From positions 1 to 12,308 of the forward strand of contig JAGGXT010000187.1 in the NCBI GenBank assembly GCA_021162905.1: a DNA stretch of 12,308 nt, written 5' to 3'. Position numbers and translations under genes: made by a program. Position 1 is the first letter of the stretch. The number at the start of each line of letters is the position of its first letter. The DNA comes from Candidatus Odinarchaeota archaeon. GTDB taxonomy: Archaea; Asgardarchaeota; JAGGXT01. This document shows positions 5,631-12,308 of this stretch, in pieces. The notes under the pieces were generated by a model. That model had not been told where the DNA came from. It saw only the letters and a program-made list of their open reading frames with translations, and made no database searches.

Positions 5631-8333
5631 ATGCTGACTTTAAAAATTGCTTTCAGGAATATGAGAAGGAGGAAAATAAGAACAACAATAGCACTTATTG
5701 GTGTCATAATCGCATCAGCTCTTTTTGTTGGCGTTAATTCAACAGTTGATATACTAACATATGAATTGGTTCAGAGTTTTACAGACTTTTTAGGCGATTT
5801 TGATATTATGATATATGGTACTAGTTCAAATGTTTTTTTTGACCCAGAAAATATTACAAGTAAAGTATTAGAAGTAGATGCTGTAGATGTTGCTATACCG
5901 AGGTTAATATTTCGAGGAATAGCTACTAGTGAGGAGAATAAAACCACAGGATTACTTTTGGTCGGAATATATCCAGAACTTGATGATAGAATAGGAAGTT
6001 TTGAGGTTATCCAAGGAGAAATAAGCTTCGCTGAGAATGAGACTATTTTGTTATCAGATATAGCTAAATTTCTCAATGTTCGAGTAGGTGAGTTACTAAA
6101 TGTAACAACATATAATTTCATTAATAAGACATTTAAGATTACTCAACTCAAAATAGTTGGTATAGTAGACCAAGAGGGGAAATTGCCATTAAATATGAGA
6201 AATGTAATCTTTATGAGTAAAGCTACATTACAAAAAATGTTAGGATTATATGATAACCAGAGTGCAAATTTTGTTTTTATTCAGTTAAAGGAAGACGTTT
6301 TTGATTATAATGATATTGAAGGGACAATAAACAAACTTGTAAGCATAGGAAGTGAAATACAGCTTAAAATAGGTCTTGATTATAATGTAGTACTCGTAAA
6401 GGGTAGGGTGTTTGAAAGGGTTTCAGCTTCATTGGAATCACAGAGGATAATGCTAAATATTTTTGTTTTCATTACCGTGCTTATGGCTGGTGTTTTAATA
6501 GTATCAACAATGTTAATGAATGTAAATGAGAGAATAAGGGAATTTGGAATTTTGAGATCTTTAGGGTTTGCAAGATATCAGATATTTCTTATTGTTCTAA
6601 CTGAGTCTATAATAATAGGGCTTGTTGGATCAGTAATTGGGTTATATGTAGGAATTATTTTGGGCTCAAAAATAATTACACCTATAGTTGTAGCTCGATT
6701 GACACAAGACACAACAGAAATTATCACTATATCAATAAATCCCATCACATTAGAGTATGGATTTTTAATAGGCTTCTTAGTTTGTATTGGAGCAGGATTA
6801 TTTCCAGCATATTATATTTATAATTTGACTCCTATTGAAGCTCTTTCAGCATCAGCTAGAAAAACAATACTTGTGGAAAAGCATTTAAAGAAGCTAAGCC
6901 CGGAAAGAGTTAGCTGGTCGTTGTTTTGGTCTGGTTTATTTATTTTTGCTACTATGAGTTTAATGGTCGTACTCTTTCCGCTCATTAGGTTTTATTTTGG
7001 GCAGAGTATTATTACTCTGGTTACATTTCTCTCACTAGGATTGTTATTGGTTGGCATAACAGTAATGTTCACCGCGATATTACCTGTTGTTGTGAGATTA
7101 TTAGCAAGGTTATTCTCAATATTCGCTAAGATCGAAGGTTCACTTGCTGCAAGAAATCTAATCAAATATAAAAGGAGAACTACACTGACATTCTTCATGC
7201 TTACAACAAGTATCGCATTTATTTTTATGATAGGTTCACTAACACAGAGCTATGCTATTAATGCTCAAATGGCAATTAGATACGAAACAGGTTCTGACAT
7301 AGTTATATACTTAAACGAACCAGTTCCAGAGAGTATAATATCAAACATAACAGCAATCTCTGGAGTAAAAGCAGCTACACCTATAACGGCACCATTAACA
7401 GTAAAGGTTGGAGATTTGATCTTATGGAAGCAATATACAATTAAAGTCTACGGTATAAATGCAACAACATTTATGAGTGCAGTTTATGCAGAAGATGCAA
7501 TAATAGATTGGCCAAAATCGGAGAATCCATTCATGGCCCTTACTCAAAATAATGAATCCATAGCGATTGCAACTGGATTGGCTCAAGCATTAAAACTATC
7601 TGAAATGGATACTATTAGAGTGGAAATCTATGGAAAAAGCAAATTAATGAATGTAGGTATGTTGATATCCGCTCTACCAGCATTTTCATTTACAAAATTC
7701 GAACAAAAAGCAGCAAGGAGCGAGGCTTTAATTTCTTTAGAAACTTACAAAAATCTGACTAGAGGCATTTTAACATACGAAAGAATTCTTGTAAGAGTAA
7801 AAGAGGGGTTCGATGTAGAAAGTATAGCTAATTCTATTAATAATTTAATAGGCACCGATTATGATATTCAAGTAATTACCACTCAAGAACTTATTGAGAT
7901 GGCACAGGAAAGTTATTCACAAGTGTTACAACTTTTTATGACACTTTTATCCTTTGGAATAATAATCTCGGTTTTAGGTCATGTAACTTCTCTTTTAACT
8001 ACGGTAAGAGAAAGAATATGGGAAATTGGAATTTTCAGAAGTATTGGTGTAAGCAGGGAACAGGTAATTCTAATTTTTATAGTAGAAGCTATCATTTTAT
8101 CAATAGCGGGATACATTTGCGGGCTCTTAAGCAGCCTTATTGTAGTCACTGAAATTACATATACAAATAATCTAATGAGTGACATCCCCCTAGTTCTGAC
8201 AATCCCTATAGATTTAGCTTCAGTAATATTTGCTCTTGTAATAGGAGTTTCCGCGATAGCATCATATATATTTACTAAAAAGCCTATAAGTATTAATATA
8301 GTAGATGCTTTAAGATACGGGTTGAGGGAATGA
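5631..8333 (+). CDS. ABC transporter permease with two FtsX modules
   Basis: Membrane subunit of a MacB/LolCE-type (type VII-like) ABC transporter, working with the next gene. Numbering is from the ATG at 5631 (900 residues), chosen because GGTGGT lies seven bases upstream; an ATG at 5616 is in frame but lacks a site. Module 1: a helix at about 21-37, an extracytoplasmic MacB-like domain to about 270, then an FtsX domain with helices near 278-296, 319-348 and 376-399. Two middle helices follow (429-455, 460-492). Module 2: a helix at 516-536, an extracytoplasmic domain to about 755, and three helices near 768-791, 811-840 and 861-881. The coupling-helix motif recurs as NERIREFGILRSLG (299-312) and RERIWEIGIFRSIG (793-806), showing duplication. 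About 10 helices in all. It probably moves lipids, lipoproteins or peptides or does mechanical work outside the membrane; the substrate is unknown. No membrane-fusion partner is nearby. Confidence 0.92.
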   Translation: MLTLKIAFRNMRRRKIRTTIALIGVIIASALFVGVNSTVDILTYELVQSFTDFLGDFDIMIYGTSSNVFFDPENITSKVLEVDAVDVAIPRLIFRGIATSEENKTTGLLLVGIYPELDDRIGSFEVIQGEISFAENETILLSDIAKFLNVRVGELLNVTTYNFINKTFKITQLKIVGIVDQEGKLPLNMRNVIFMSKATLQKMLGLYDNQSANFVFIQLKEDVFDYNDIEGTINKLVSIGSEIQLKIGLDYNVVLVKGRVFERVSASLESQRIMLNIFVFITVLMAGVLIVSTMLMNVNERIREFGILRSLGFARYQIFLIVLTESIIIGLVGSVIGLYVGIILGSKIITPIVVARLTQDTTEIITISINPITLEYGFLIGFLVCIGAGLFPAYYIYNLTPIEALSASARKTILVEKHLKKLSPERVSWSLFWSGLFIFATMSLMVVLFPLIRFYFGQSIITLVTFLSLGLLLVGITVMFTAILPVVVRLLARLFSIFAKIEGSLAARNLIKYKRRTTLTFFMLTTSIAFIFMIGSLTQSYAINAQMAIRYETGSDIVIYLNEPVPESIISNITAISGVKAATPITAPLTVKVGDLILWKQYTIKVYGINATTFMSAVYAEDAIIDWPKSENPFMALTQNNESIAIATGLAQALKLSEMDTIRVEIYGKSKLMNVGMLISALPAFSFTKFEQKAARSEALISLETYKNLTRGILTYERILVRVKEGFDVESIANSINNLIGTDYDIQVITTQELIEMAQESYSQVLQLFMTLLSFGIIISVLGHVTSLLTTVRERIWEIGIFRSIGVSREQVILIFIVEAIILSIAGYICGLLSSLIVVTEITYTNNLMSDIPLVLTIPIDLASVIFALVIGVSAIASYIFTKKPISINIVDALRYGLRE

Positions 8334-8335
8334 GA

Positions 8336-9034
8336 ATGGAAAAACAAGAATCTGTCAGAACTGAAGAACTCGTAAAGATTTACAGATTAGGAAAGGTTGA
8401 AATACAAGCATTGAGAGGGGTTTCAATATCATGCATTAGAGGCGAAGTAGTTGCTGTAGTTGGACCTTCTGGAAGTGGAAAAACAACACTCTTAAATCTC
8501 ATTGGAACCTTAGATAAACCCACTAGTGGAAGGGTATTTATCGATGGTCAAGAGGTTACTAAACTCCCTGAAAAAGAACTAACAAAGTTAAGAAGAAAGA
8601 AAATTGGTTTTGTATTTCAGTTTTTTAATTTGATTCCAGTTTTAACAGCATTTGAAAATGTGGAATTGCCATTATTAATTGCAGGAGTGCCCAAAGAAGA
8701 GCGAGAGAAACGAGCTAAGGAATTGCTTGAGCTAGTAGGATTAGCAGATAGAATAAACCACAAGCCAGATGAACTGAGTGGTGGAGAACAACAACGAGTT
8801 GCTATTGCAAGAGCACTAGCAAATAAGCCAAGTTTATTATTGGCTGATGAACCAACAGGAGATTTAGACAGCGAAACTGGAATGAAGGTTGTTACGCTCA
8901 TGAGAGATATGGTTAAGCATGAGCATGCAACAGCAATTATGGTAACTCATGATATGGAAGTTGCTAAGATCGCTGATAGAATCTTAAAGATGAGAGATGG
9001 AAAAATCGTTGGAGAAGAAAAAATGGCGAATTAA
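8336..9034 (+). CDS. ABC transporter ATP-binding protein, LolD/MacB type
   Basis: Cytoplasmic ATPase that drives the FtsX-type permease encoded just upstream. All nucleotide-binding motifs are intact (numbering from ATG 8336, 232 residues): A-loop Tyr16, Walker A GPSGSGKT at 43-50, Q-loop Gln95 in FQFFNLIP, signature LSGGEQQR at 147-154, Walker B LLLADEPT at 167-174 with catalytic Glu172, D-loop GDLDS and H-loop His205. The length and the FQFFNLIP and EPTGDLDS words fit the LolD/MacB family of lipoprotein and macrolide export ATPases. The frame also has an ATG at 8330 that overlaps the permease TGA, but GAGGG at 8324-8328 sits seven bases before the ATG at 8336, so that one is preferred. The tight junction indicates one operon with translational coupling. 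The gene ends in TAA, with T-runs following. Confidence 0.97.
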   Translation: MEKQESVRTEELVKIYRLGKVEIQALRGVSISCIRGEVVAVVGPSGSGKTTLLNLIGTLDKPTSGRVFIDGQEVTKLPEKELTKLRRKKIGFVFQFFNLIPVLTAFENVELPLLIAGVPKEEREKRAKELLELVGLADRINHKPDELSGGEQQRVAIARALANKPSLLLADEPTGDLDSETGMKVVTLMRDMVKHEHATAIMVTHDMEVAKIADRILKMRDGKIVGEEKMAN

Positions 9035-9044
9035 CGACGTTCTA

Positions 9045-9073
9045 TTTTTATATTTGATCTCATTACTTTTTTT
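9045..9073 (+). terminator. Paired T-runs after the ABC operon
   Basis: A T5 run (9045-9049) and a T7 run (9067-9073) follow the ATPase stop within 40 bases. This fits hairpin-free archaeal termination and separates the ABC operon from the aminotransferase. Confidence 0.45.
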
Positions 9074-9442
9074 ATAAATGCAACAAACACTTTCACCCCT
9101 TAAATATTCAAAATTAGTGAGAAAAATGCAAGGTGTGTGATAATTTATTAAAAATGGCTTAAGTGGCATCAAGCATAGCTATTTTAAAGTGTTTACTTGA
9201 TAGATAAAAAACTCGTTTACCAGCTTGAGAAGGAGATCATAGACCTTATGATAACTCGTTAAAGAGACTCGAATATGCCGGAGTTAGACTTGAATGGCCG
9301 TTAAGAAAAATCTATCCTCATTAAAGTGTGCTCTTAAAGAAATTAAAAAAGGATGATGACTGAAATAATTAATTAGATAAAAATAAAAGTTTCATGCTGA
9401 TTTTAATAATTTAGTTGAAAAACTGGCTTCTAGGTGTTTGAA
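9074..9442. other. Gene-poor gap with a possible coding relic
   Basis: No complete gene was found. From 9188 one plus-strand frame reads VYLIDKKLVYQLEKEIIDLM and stops at 9260-9262. Another frame, open from 9229 to a TAA at 9321, reads SLKRLEYAGVRLEWPLRKI. Together they look like pieces of one protein joined by a frameshift, with protein-like composition, but I do not recognise the family and the evidence is weak. The rest is AT-rich, with TATA-like words at 9376-9389 (ATAAAAATAAA) that could drive the aminotransferase with a leader of about 35 bases. Confidence 0.25.
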
Positions 9443-10618
9443 TTGAGATCCCTATCAAGGAATGCTATTAATATTCCAGAGAGTGGAACTTTAAAAATTT
9501 TAGAGATTTCTAAAAATATGGAGCGAAAAGGTATTAATGTTATACATCTTGATGTTGGAGAGCCTATGTTTGACACGCCGAATGAAATAAAGAAAGCAGC
9601 TATAGATGCTTTAAACAAAGGACTCACGAAATACATGCCTAGCAAGGGAATCTATGAATTACGCAAAGCAATATTGGATACGTATGACCAAAAGTACAAG
9701 CTTTCCTTGAACCCAAATAAGAATATCATCATAACGCCTGGTGCGAAGTTCTCTGTATTTTCTGCTTTACTTTCTATAGTTTCCGAAGGAGATGAAGTTG
9801 TAATTCTGACACCTACTTGGGTCTCGTATTGGGCACCCATTAAGTACATAGGTGGGAAAATAGTAGAAGTGGATGTAATGAATGAAAATTCTGACTATGA
9901 AGAAAAATTAAAGAGTTTTATTAGCAAAAAAACAAAGGTGCTTATTGTTAATACACCAAATAATCCAACTGGTAAAGTATTGGAAAAACATGAACTCAAA
10001 ATAATACGTGACCTCAGTGAGGATTACGATTTCTACGTACTTGTAGATGAAATTTACAGTTTCCTTACATACGAGTCGGAGTTTCATAGCATTCTTGAAT
10101 TTAATGATATCCTGGATAGAGTAGTGATTATCGATGGGTTTTCTAAGAAATATGCAATGACTGGGTGGCGGCTTGGTTATGCCATAGGTCCTCAAGAGAT
10201 AATCAACTTAATGAATAAAATTCAGCAAGCTGCCACAACATCACCTACAAGTTTTGTTCAATATGCAGCTTTAGTAGTATTTGAATATAGTGAGAAAATA
10301 AATAGAAAAATCAACCTCATGAAAGAAACCTTTAAAGAGAATAGGGACTTGGCAGTGAAGTTATTGTCAGAAATAGACAATATTTCATTTAATATTCCGC
10401 AAGGAGCGTTCTATATATTTCCAGATATATCAAGATACTATAAGGATTCTAAAAAATTTACAATTGATTTACTTGAGAAAAAACATGTGAGTGTAACTCC
10501 CGGTGTAGCTTTCGGAAGAGGAGGAGAAGGGCATATTAGAATAAGTTTTTCTGCCTCACGTGAGGCCCTCACTAAAGGTATTTCTCTTATTAAAGAATTC
10601 TTAGTAGGTGGAAAGTAA
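9443..10618 (+). CDS. Class I/II pyridoxal-phosphate aminotransferase
   Basis: Cytoplasmic enzyme moving an amino group between an amino acid and a 2-oxo acid, probably in the aspartate/aromatic subgroup. The specificity is not readable here. Fold-type I motifs are in place (numbering from TTG 9443, 391 residues): GEP at 39-41, TPGAKFSVF at 98-106, PTWVSYW at 124-130, NTPNNPTG at 170-177, VDEIY at 201-205, the PLP-binding Lys235 in FSKKYAMTGWRLGY, and the substrate-carboxylate Arg366 in HIRISFS. The frame opens at a GTG at 9434, but that GTG is part of AGGTG, a ribosome site six bases before the TTG. The N-terminus then starts as RSLSRNA, matching the usual aspartate aminotransferase beginning. 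It is probably a single-gene unit, ending in TAA and converging on the nuclease gene 11 bases away. Confidence 0.95.
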   Translation: MRSLSRNAINIPESGTLKILEISKNMERKGINVIHLDVGEPMFDTPNEIKKAAIDALNKGLTKYMPSKGIYELRKAILDTYDQKYKLSLNPNKNIIITPGAKFSVFSALLSIVSEGDEVVILTPTWVSYWAPIKYIGGKIVEVDVMNENSDYEEKLKSFISKKTKVLIVNTPNNPTGKVLEKHELKIIRDLSEDYDFYVLVDEIYSFLTYESEFHSILEFNDILDRVVIIDGFSKKYAMTGWRLGYAIGPQEIINLMNKIQQAATTSPTSFVQYAALVVFEYSEKINRKINLMKETFKENRDLAVKLLSEIDNISFNIPQGAFYIFPDISRYYKDSKKFTIDLLEKKHVSVTPGVAFGRGGEGHIRISFSASREALTKGISLIKEFLVGGK

Positions 10619-10629
10619 TTATTAACTAA

Positions 10630-11334
10630 TTATTTTTTCTTTCTTTCTAATAATTTTATTATCTTATCCAACTTCTCATTTAAATCCTTAAGGCTACGAT
10701 GCAAATCTGTCCAAAAAAGATACGTTCTAATGTACCTTTGAAGAAGCGAAAATTTCATAGATTTTTCCGGGAGTATCCCTTTTTTCTTTAAGGTACTAAT
10801 AAATCTACCAAAATCCTTATTCGTCATTTTTGTTTTATTCAAAAATTCTTGAATATCCTTACTTTTTGATAATGTTATCAGAAATTCCAACTCATTTTCA
10901 TCCAATTCTGCAGGATAAATTGGACCAAATCCATATTCATTTAATACGTCAGTCATTATACCTCTAATTATAATTTCCAATTCTGTTGGATCCAGTAAGA
11001 TAAAGAAATCACTCATCTGAAGCACTTTAACGCCCAAGCTTTCAGCTATTTTTTTAGCGGCTTCATTTGAAAATCCTCGTCCTATGATTAAAGGTTTCAT
11101 TTTCAATATTTGTGCATTAGCATACGAATTTCTTATGGTGCTTACATCTATATCTCCTGCCTTTACCTCAACAACATATTTTTCTCCTTCAGGACTTTCA
11201 GCTATATAATCCACTTCAGCTATTTCTACCTCATCCACCTTAAAACGCTCACTTGTTTTGATTATTTTAAATCCCATCTTTTCAAGGATATATCTTGCAA
11301 TTCTCTCCGCCGATATACCTTTAATCTTAGACAT
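10630..11334 (-). CDS. Predicted RecB-family nuclease (archaeal)
   Basis: Looks like the archaeal RecB-family predicted endonuclease group (COG4998-like), with a PD-(D/E)xK fold. The candidate active site is in the N-terminal half: Glu10 in the first helix, Asp42 in EVDYIAE, and Glu56-x-Lys58 in VVEVKAG, followed by a conserved-looking helix with SYANAQIL and the strand PLIIGRGF. After about residue 125 comes a helical region that may be winged-helix-like (residues 143-190), and the protein ends in an amphipathic, lysine-rich segment (211-234) that could form a coiled coil. All nuclease residues appear present, so it is probably active on DNA, but its substrate and role are unknown. The ATG at 11334 has only a weak GTGAG site upstream. 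It follows the hydrolase gene by 25 bases, so co-transcription is likely. Confidence 0.82.
   Translation of the reverse strand: MSKIKGISAERIARYILEKMGFKIIKTSERFKVDEVEIAEVDYIAESPEGEKYVVEVKAGDIDVSTIRNSYANAQILKMKPLIIGRGFSNEAAKKIAESLGVKVLQMSDFFILLDPTELEIIIRGIMTDVLNEYGFGPIYPAELDENELEFLITLSKSKDIQEFLNKTKMTNKDFGRFISTLKKKGILPEKSMKFSLLQRYIRTYLFWTDLHRSLKDLNEKLDKIIKLLERKKK
10633..10647 (+). terminator. T-rich end of the aminotransferase unit
   Basis: A T6 run followed by further T-rich sequence starts 14 bases after the aminotransferase stop. It lies inside the 3' end of the convergent nuclease gene, whose lysine codons supply the T's, so its role as a terminator is uncertain. Confidence 0.35.
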
Positions 11335-11359
11335 TTACACTCACTACCGAGTATAATAC

Positions 11360-12127
11360 TTATTGATTACTTATATGTTCATTAATGAACTTTTCAATTT
11401 CTTGATAGAGTATATGTCGTTCCTTATCTAAGGTTACAACGTGATGTGACTTCTCAAGCCAAAATATTCTTTTATCAGCCGAAGATATGTTATTATAAAT
11501 TAATTCAGCATTATAGGGTGCAACTAACTCATCCGATCTACTATGGATTATTAAAGTTGGTGCAGATATTTTATGCAAGTTTTTTCTTACTACTTTTAGT
11601 AATTTTAATAGCTCATGTAAAGCAGATAAAGGAACAACATCATATGAGAAATGCTTAAGCTCATACTCTTCTTTTGCTTCTTTAACTGCAGTTTCCTTGG
11701 TTATAAACTTCTTAAAGTGTTTAAGCAAAGGCAAAAATGTCAGTTTCCAATTCTTAATTTCAACTGGTGCAGACATCGGAATTAAACCAGGAACATCAGT
11801 ATATTTCTCCCCGAGATATAATGTAAGTACACCACCCATAGAGAGACCACATACAAAAACATTTTTAATACCCATATCTTGCAATTCTTTATACCCATTT
11901 TCTACAGCATTTGCCCAATCTTGCCACTTTTTAGTATTCATATCATCTGGAGATGTGCAGTGCCCCGGTAGAAGGATACAATTAACAGTAAACCCCCTAT
12001 CAGCTAGGTATTCTCCTAACGGTTTCATTTCACCCGGCGATCCAGAAAAACCATGAATAAGTAGGATACCCACACTGTCAGATTTTTTAAGAAGAAATGG
12101 TTCGCAACTTTTTTCTATTATATTCAT
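11360..12127 (-). CDS. Alpha/beta-hydrolase, carboxylesterase-like
   Basis: Probable soluble esterase or monoacylglycerol-lipase-like hydrolase, close in layout to Est30-type carboxylesterases of about 250 residues. Numbering from ATG 12127 (255 residues): oxyanion segment HGFSG at 25-29, PGH at 54-56, nucleophile Ser96 in GLSMGG (94-99), acid Asp199 in HSRSDELV, and base His229 in KSHHVVTLD. A cap-like helical insertion spans about 125-180. There is no signal peptide, so it is cytoplasmic. The natural ester is unknown. The frame opens at a GTG at 12136, but that GTG lies inside GGTGAG, a ribosome site four bases before the ATG at 12127, so the ATG is chosen. It is first in its minus-strand unit, with a TATA-like box about 45 bases upstream and the predicted nuclease downstream. 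Ends in TAA. Confidence 0.93.
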   Translation of the reverse strand: MNIIEKSCEPFLLKKSDSVGILLIHGFSGSPGEMKPLGEYLADRGFTVNCILLPGHCTSPDDMNTKKWQDWANAVENGYKELQDMGIKNVFVCGLSMGGVLTLYLGEKYTDVPGLIPMSAPVEIKNWKLTFLPLLKHFKKFITKETAVKEAKEEYELKHFSYDVVPLSALHELLKLLKVVRKNLHKISAPTLIIHSRSDELVAPYNAELIYNNISSADKRIFWLEKSHHVVTLDKERHILYQEIEKFINEHISNQ

Positions 12128-12169
12128 GTCGCTCACCGTGAATATCGTATGTTTTACAGCTTTTAGGCA

Positions 12170-12178
12170 GTTTATAGT
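12170..12178 (-). promoter_or_regulatory. TATA box of the hydrolase-nuclease unit
   Basis: Read on the minus strand as ACTATAAAC. A start about 26 bases downstream falls near 12147, leaving a leader of about 20 bases with the GGTGAG ribosome site. The remaining DNA to the window end is AT-rich, and I see no gene in it. Confidence 0.45.
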
Positions 12179-12308
12179 GTAATATATTATAATAGGTTTT
12201 AATATTTTTACTACATATCTTGGTATCTTAATTATTTACTTAAACGAAATAAAAATAGAAAATTGAAAAAATATGTAAATTTCATATTACGTAACTGTAA
12301 GAATAATA

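Larger units (their letters stand above)
5391..5637 (+). pseudogene. tnpB: 3' relic of an IS605-type tnpB
   Basis: TnpB is the RNA-guided nuclease carried by IS200/IS605 elements. Only its end appears to survive. The frame from 5391 reads into LSKCGGNKILKDNVL, then a one-base shift near 5470 leads to LYCDVGCGVILNR and on through NPEGAEADETKVNVRSP to a TGA at 5635. The pattern of KCGG, a short spacer, YCD.CG and NR matches the zinc ribbon and following segment of TnpB. The first Cys pair is incomplete, a residue is inserted in the second, and the Asp expected after NR (NRD, last RuvC residue) is Val. About 300 upstream residues are missing. 5481-5600 is about 52% GC against very AT-rich flanks, consistent with foreign origin or RNA constraint. 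The tail overlaps the ABC permease start. A family search is needed for certainty. Confidence 0.6.

Noticed and set aside
7979..8347. 122-codon open frame on the minus strand
   Set aside because: It lies antisense to the conserved FtsX module, has no ribosome site and is a shadow of that coding sequence.
8617..8901. 94-codon open frame on the minus strand
   Set aside because: It is antisense to the ATPase signature and Walker B region, whose codons create it.
9351..9363. GATGATGACTGA, resembling C and D boxes
   Set aside because: The two boxes touch, leaving no guide segment, and no partner boxes lie nearby.
11697..12056. 119-codon plus-strand frame
   Set aside because: It is a shadow of the hydrolase, which has a full catalytic triad on the other strand.

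Overview
The window looks like an AT-rich archaeal chromosome segment. The evidence is the archaeal-style signals (TATA-like boxes, Shine-Dalgarno cores of the form GGTG or AGGTG that pair with the archaeal 16S tail, and frequent TTG starts), a RecB-family nuclease of a mainly archaeal type, and short intergenic gaps. A TACK-group or related archaeon is plausible, but the sequence alone does not fix the lineage.

Layout. Left block (1-4225): glutamine synthetase on the plus strand, converging on an MFS transporter and an APC amino-acid permease, both on the minus strand. Middle block (4238-5630): a 1.4 kb gene-poor stretch with two operator-like palindromes at facing promoters, a possible truncated 34-residue ORF, a decayed small membrane-protein gene, and the 3' relic of an IS605-type tnpB whose hairpin-rich end abuts the next operon. 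Right block: a two-gene ABC operon (a permease with two FtsX modules and a LolD/MacB-type ATPase), a 0.4 kb gap with little recognisable content, a class I/II aminotransferase, and a convergent minus-strand pair of an alpha/beta-hydrolase followed by a predicted RecB-family nuclease.

How the genes fit together. Glutamine synthetase, the amino-acid permease and the aminotransferase share a nitrogen and amino-acid theme, but they lie in separate transcription units, so co-regulation is inference. The ABC pair is a clear operon, with overlapping or near-overlapping reading frames. The hydrolase and nuclease are probably co-transcribed, but no functional link is evident.

Start sites. In several genes the longest reading frame begins at a GTG that is itself part of the GGTG Shine-Dalgarno core. 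I placed those starts 3-5 codons downstream. The most notable features are the tnpB relic with its intact 12-bp stem directly in front of the ABC operon, the decayed membrane gene with UGA at Trp-like positions, and the paired TGAAA...TTTCA palindromes. I saw no tRNA, rRNA or CRISPR array.
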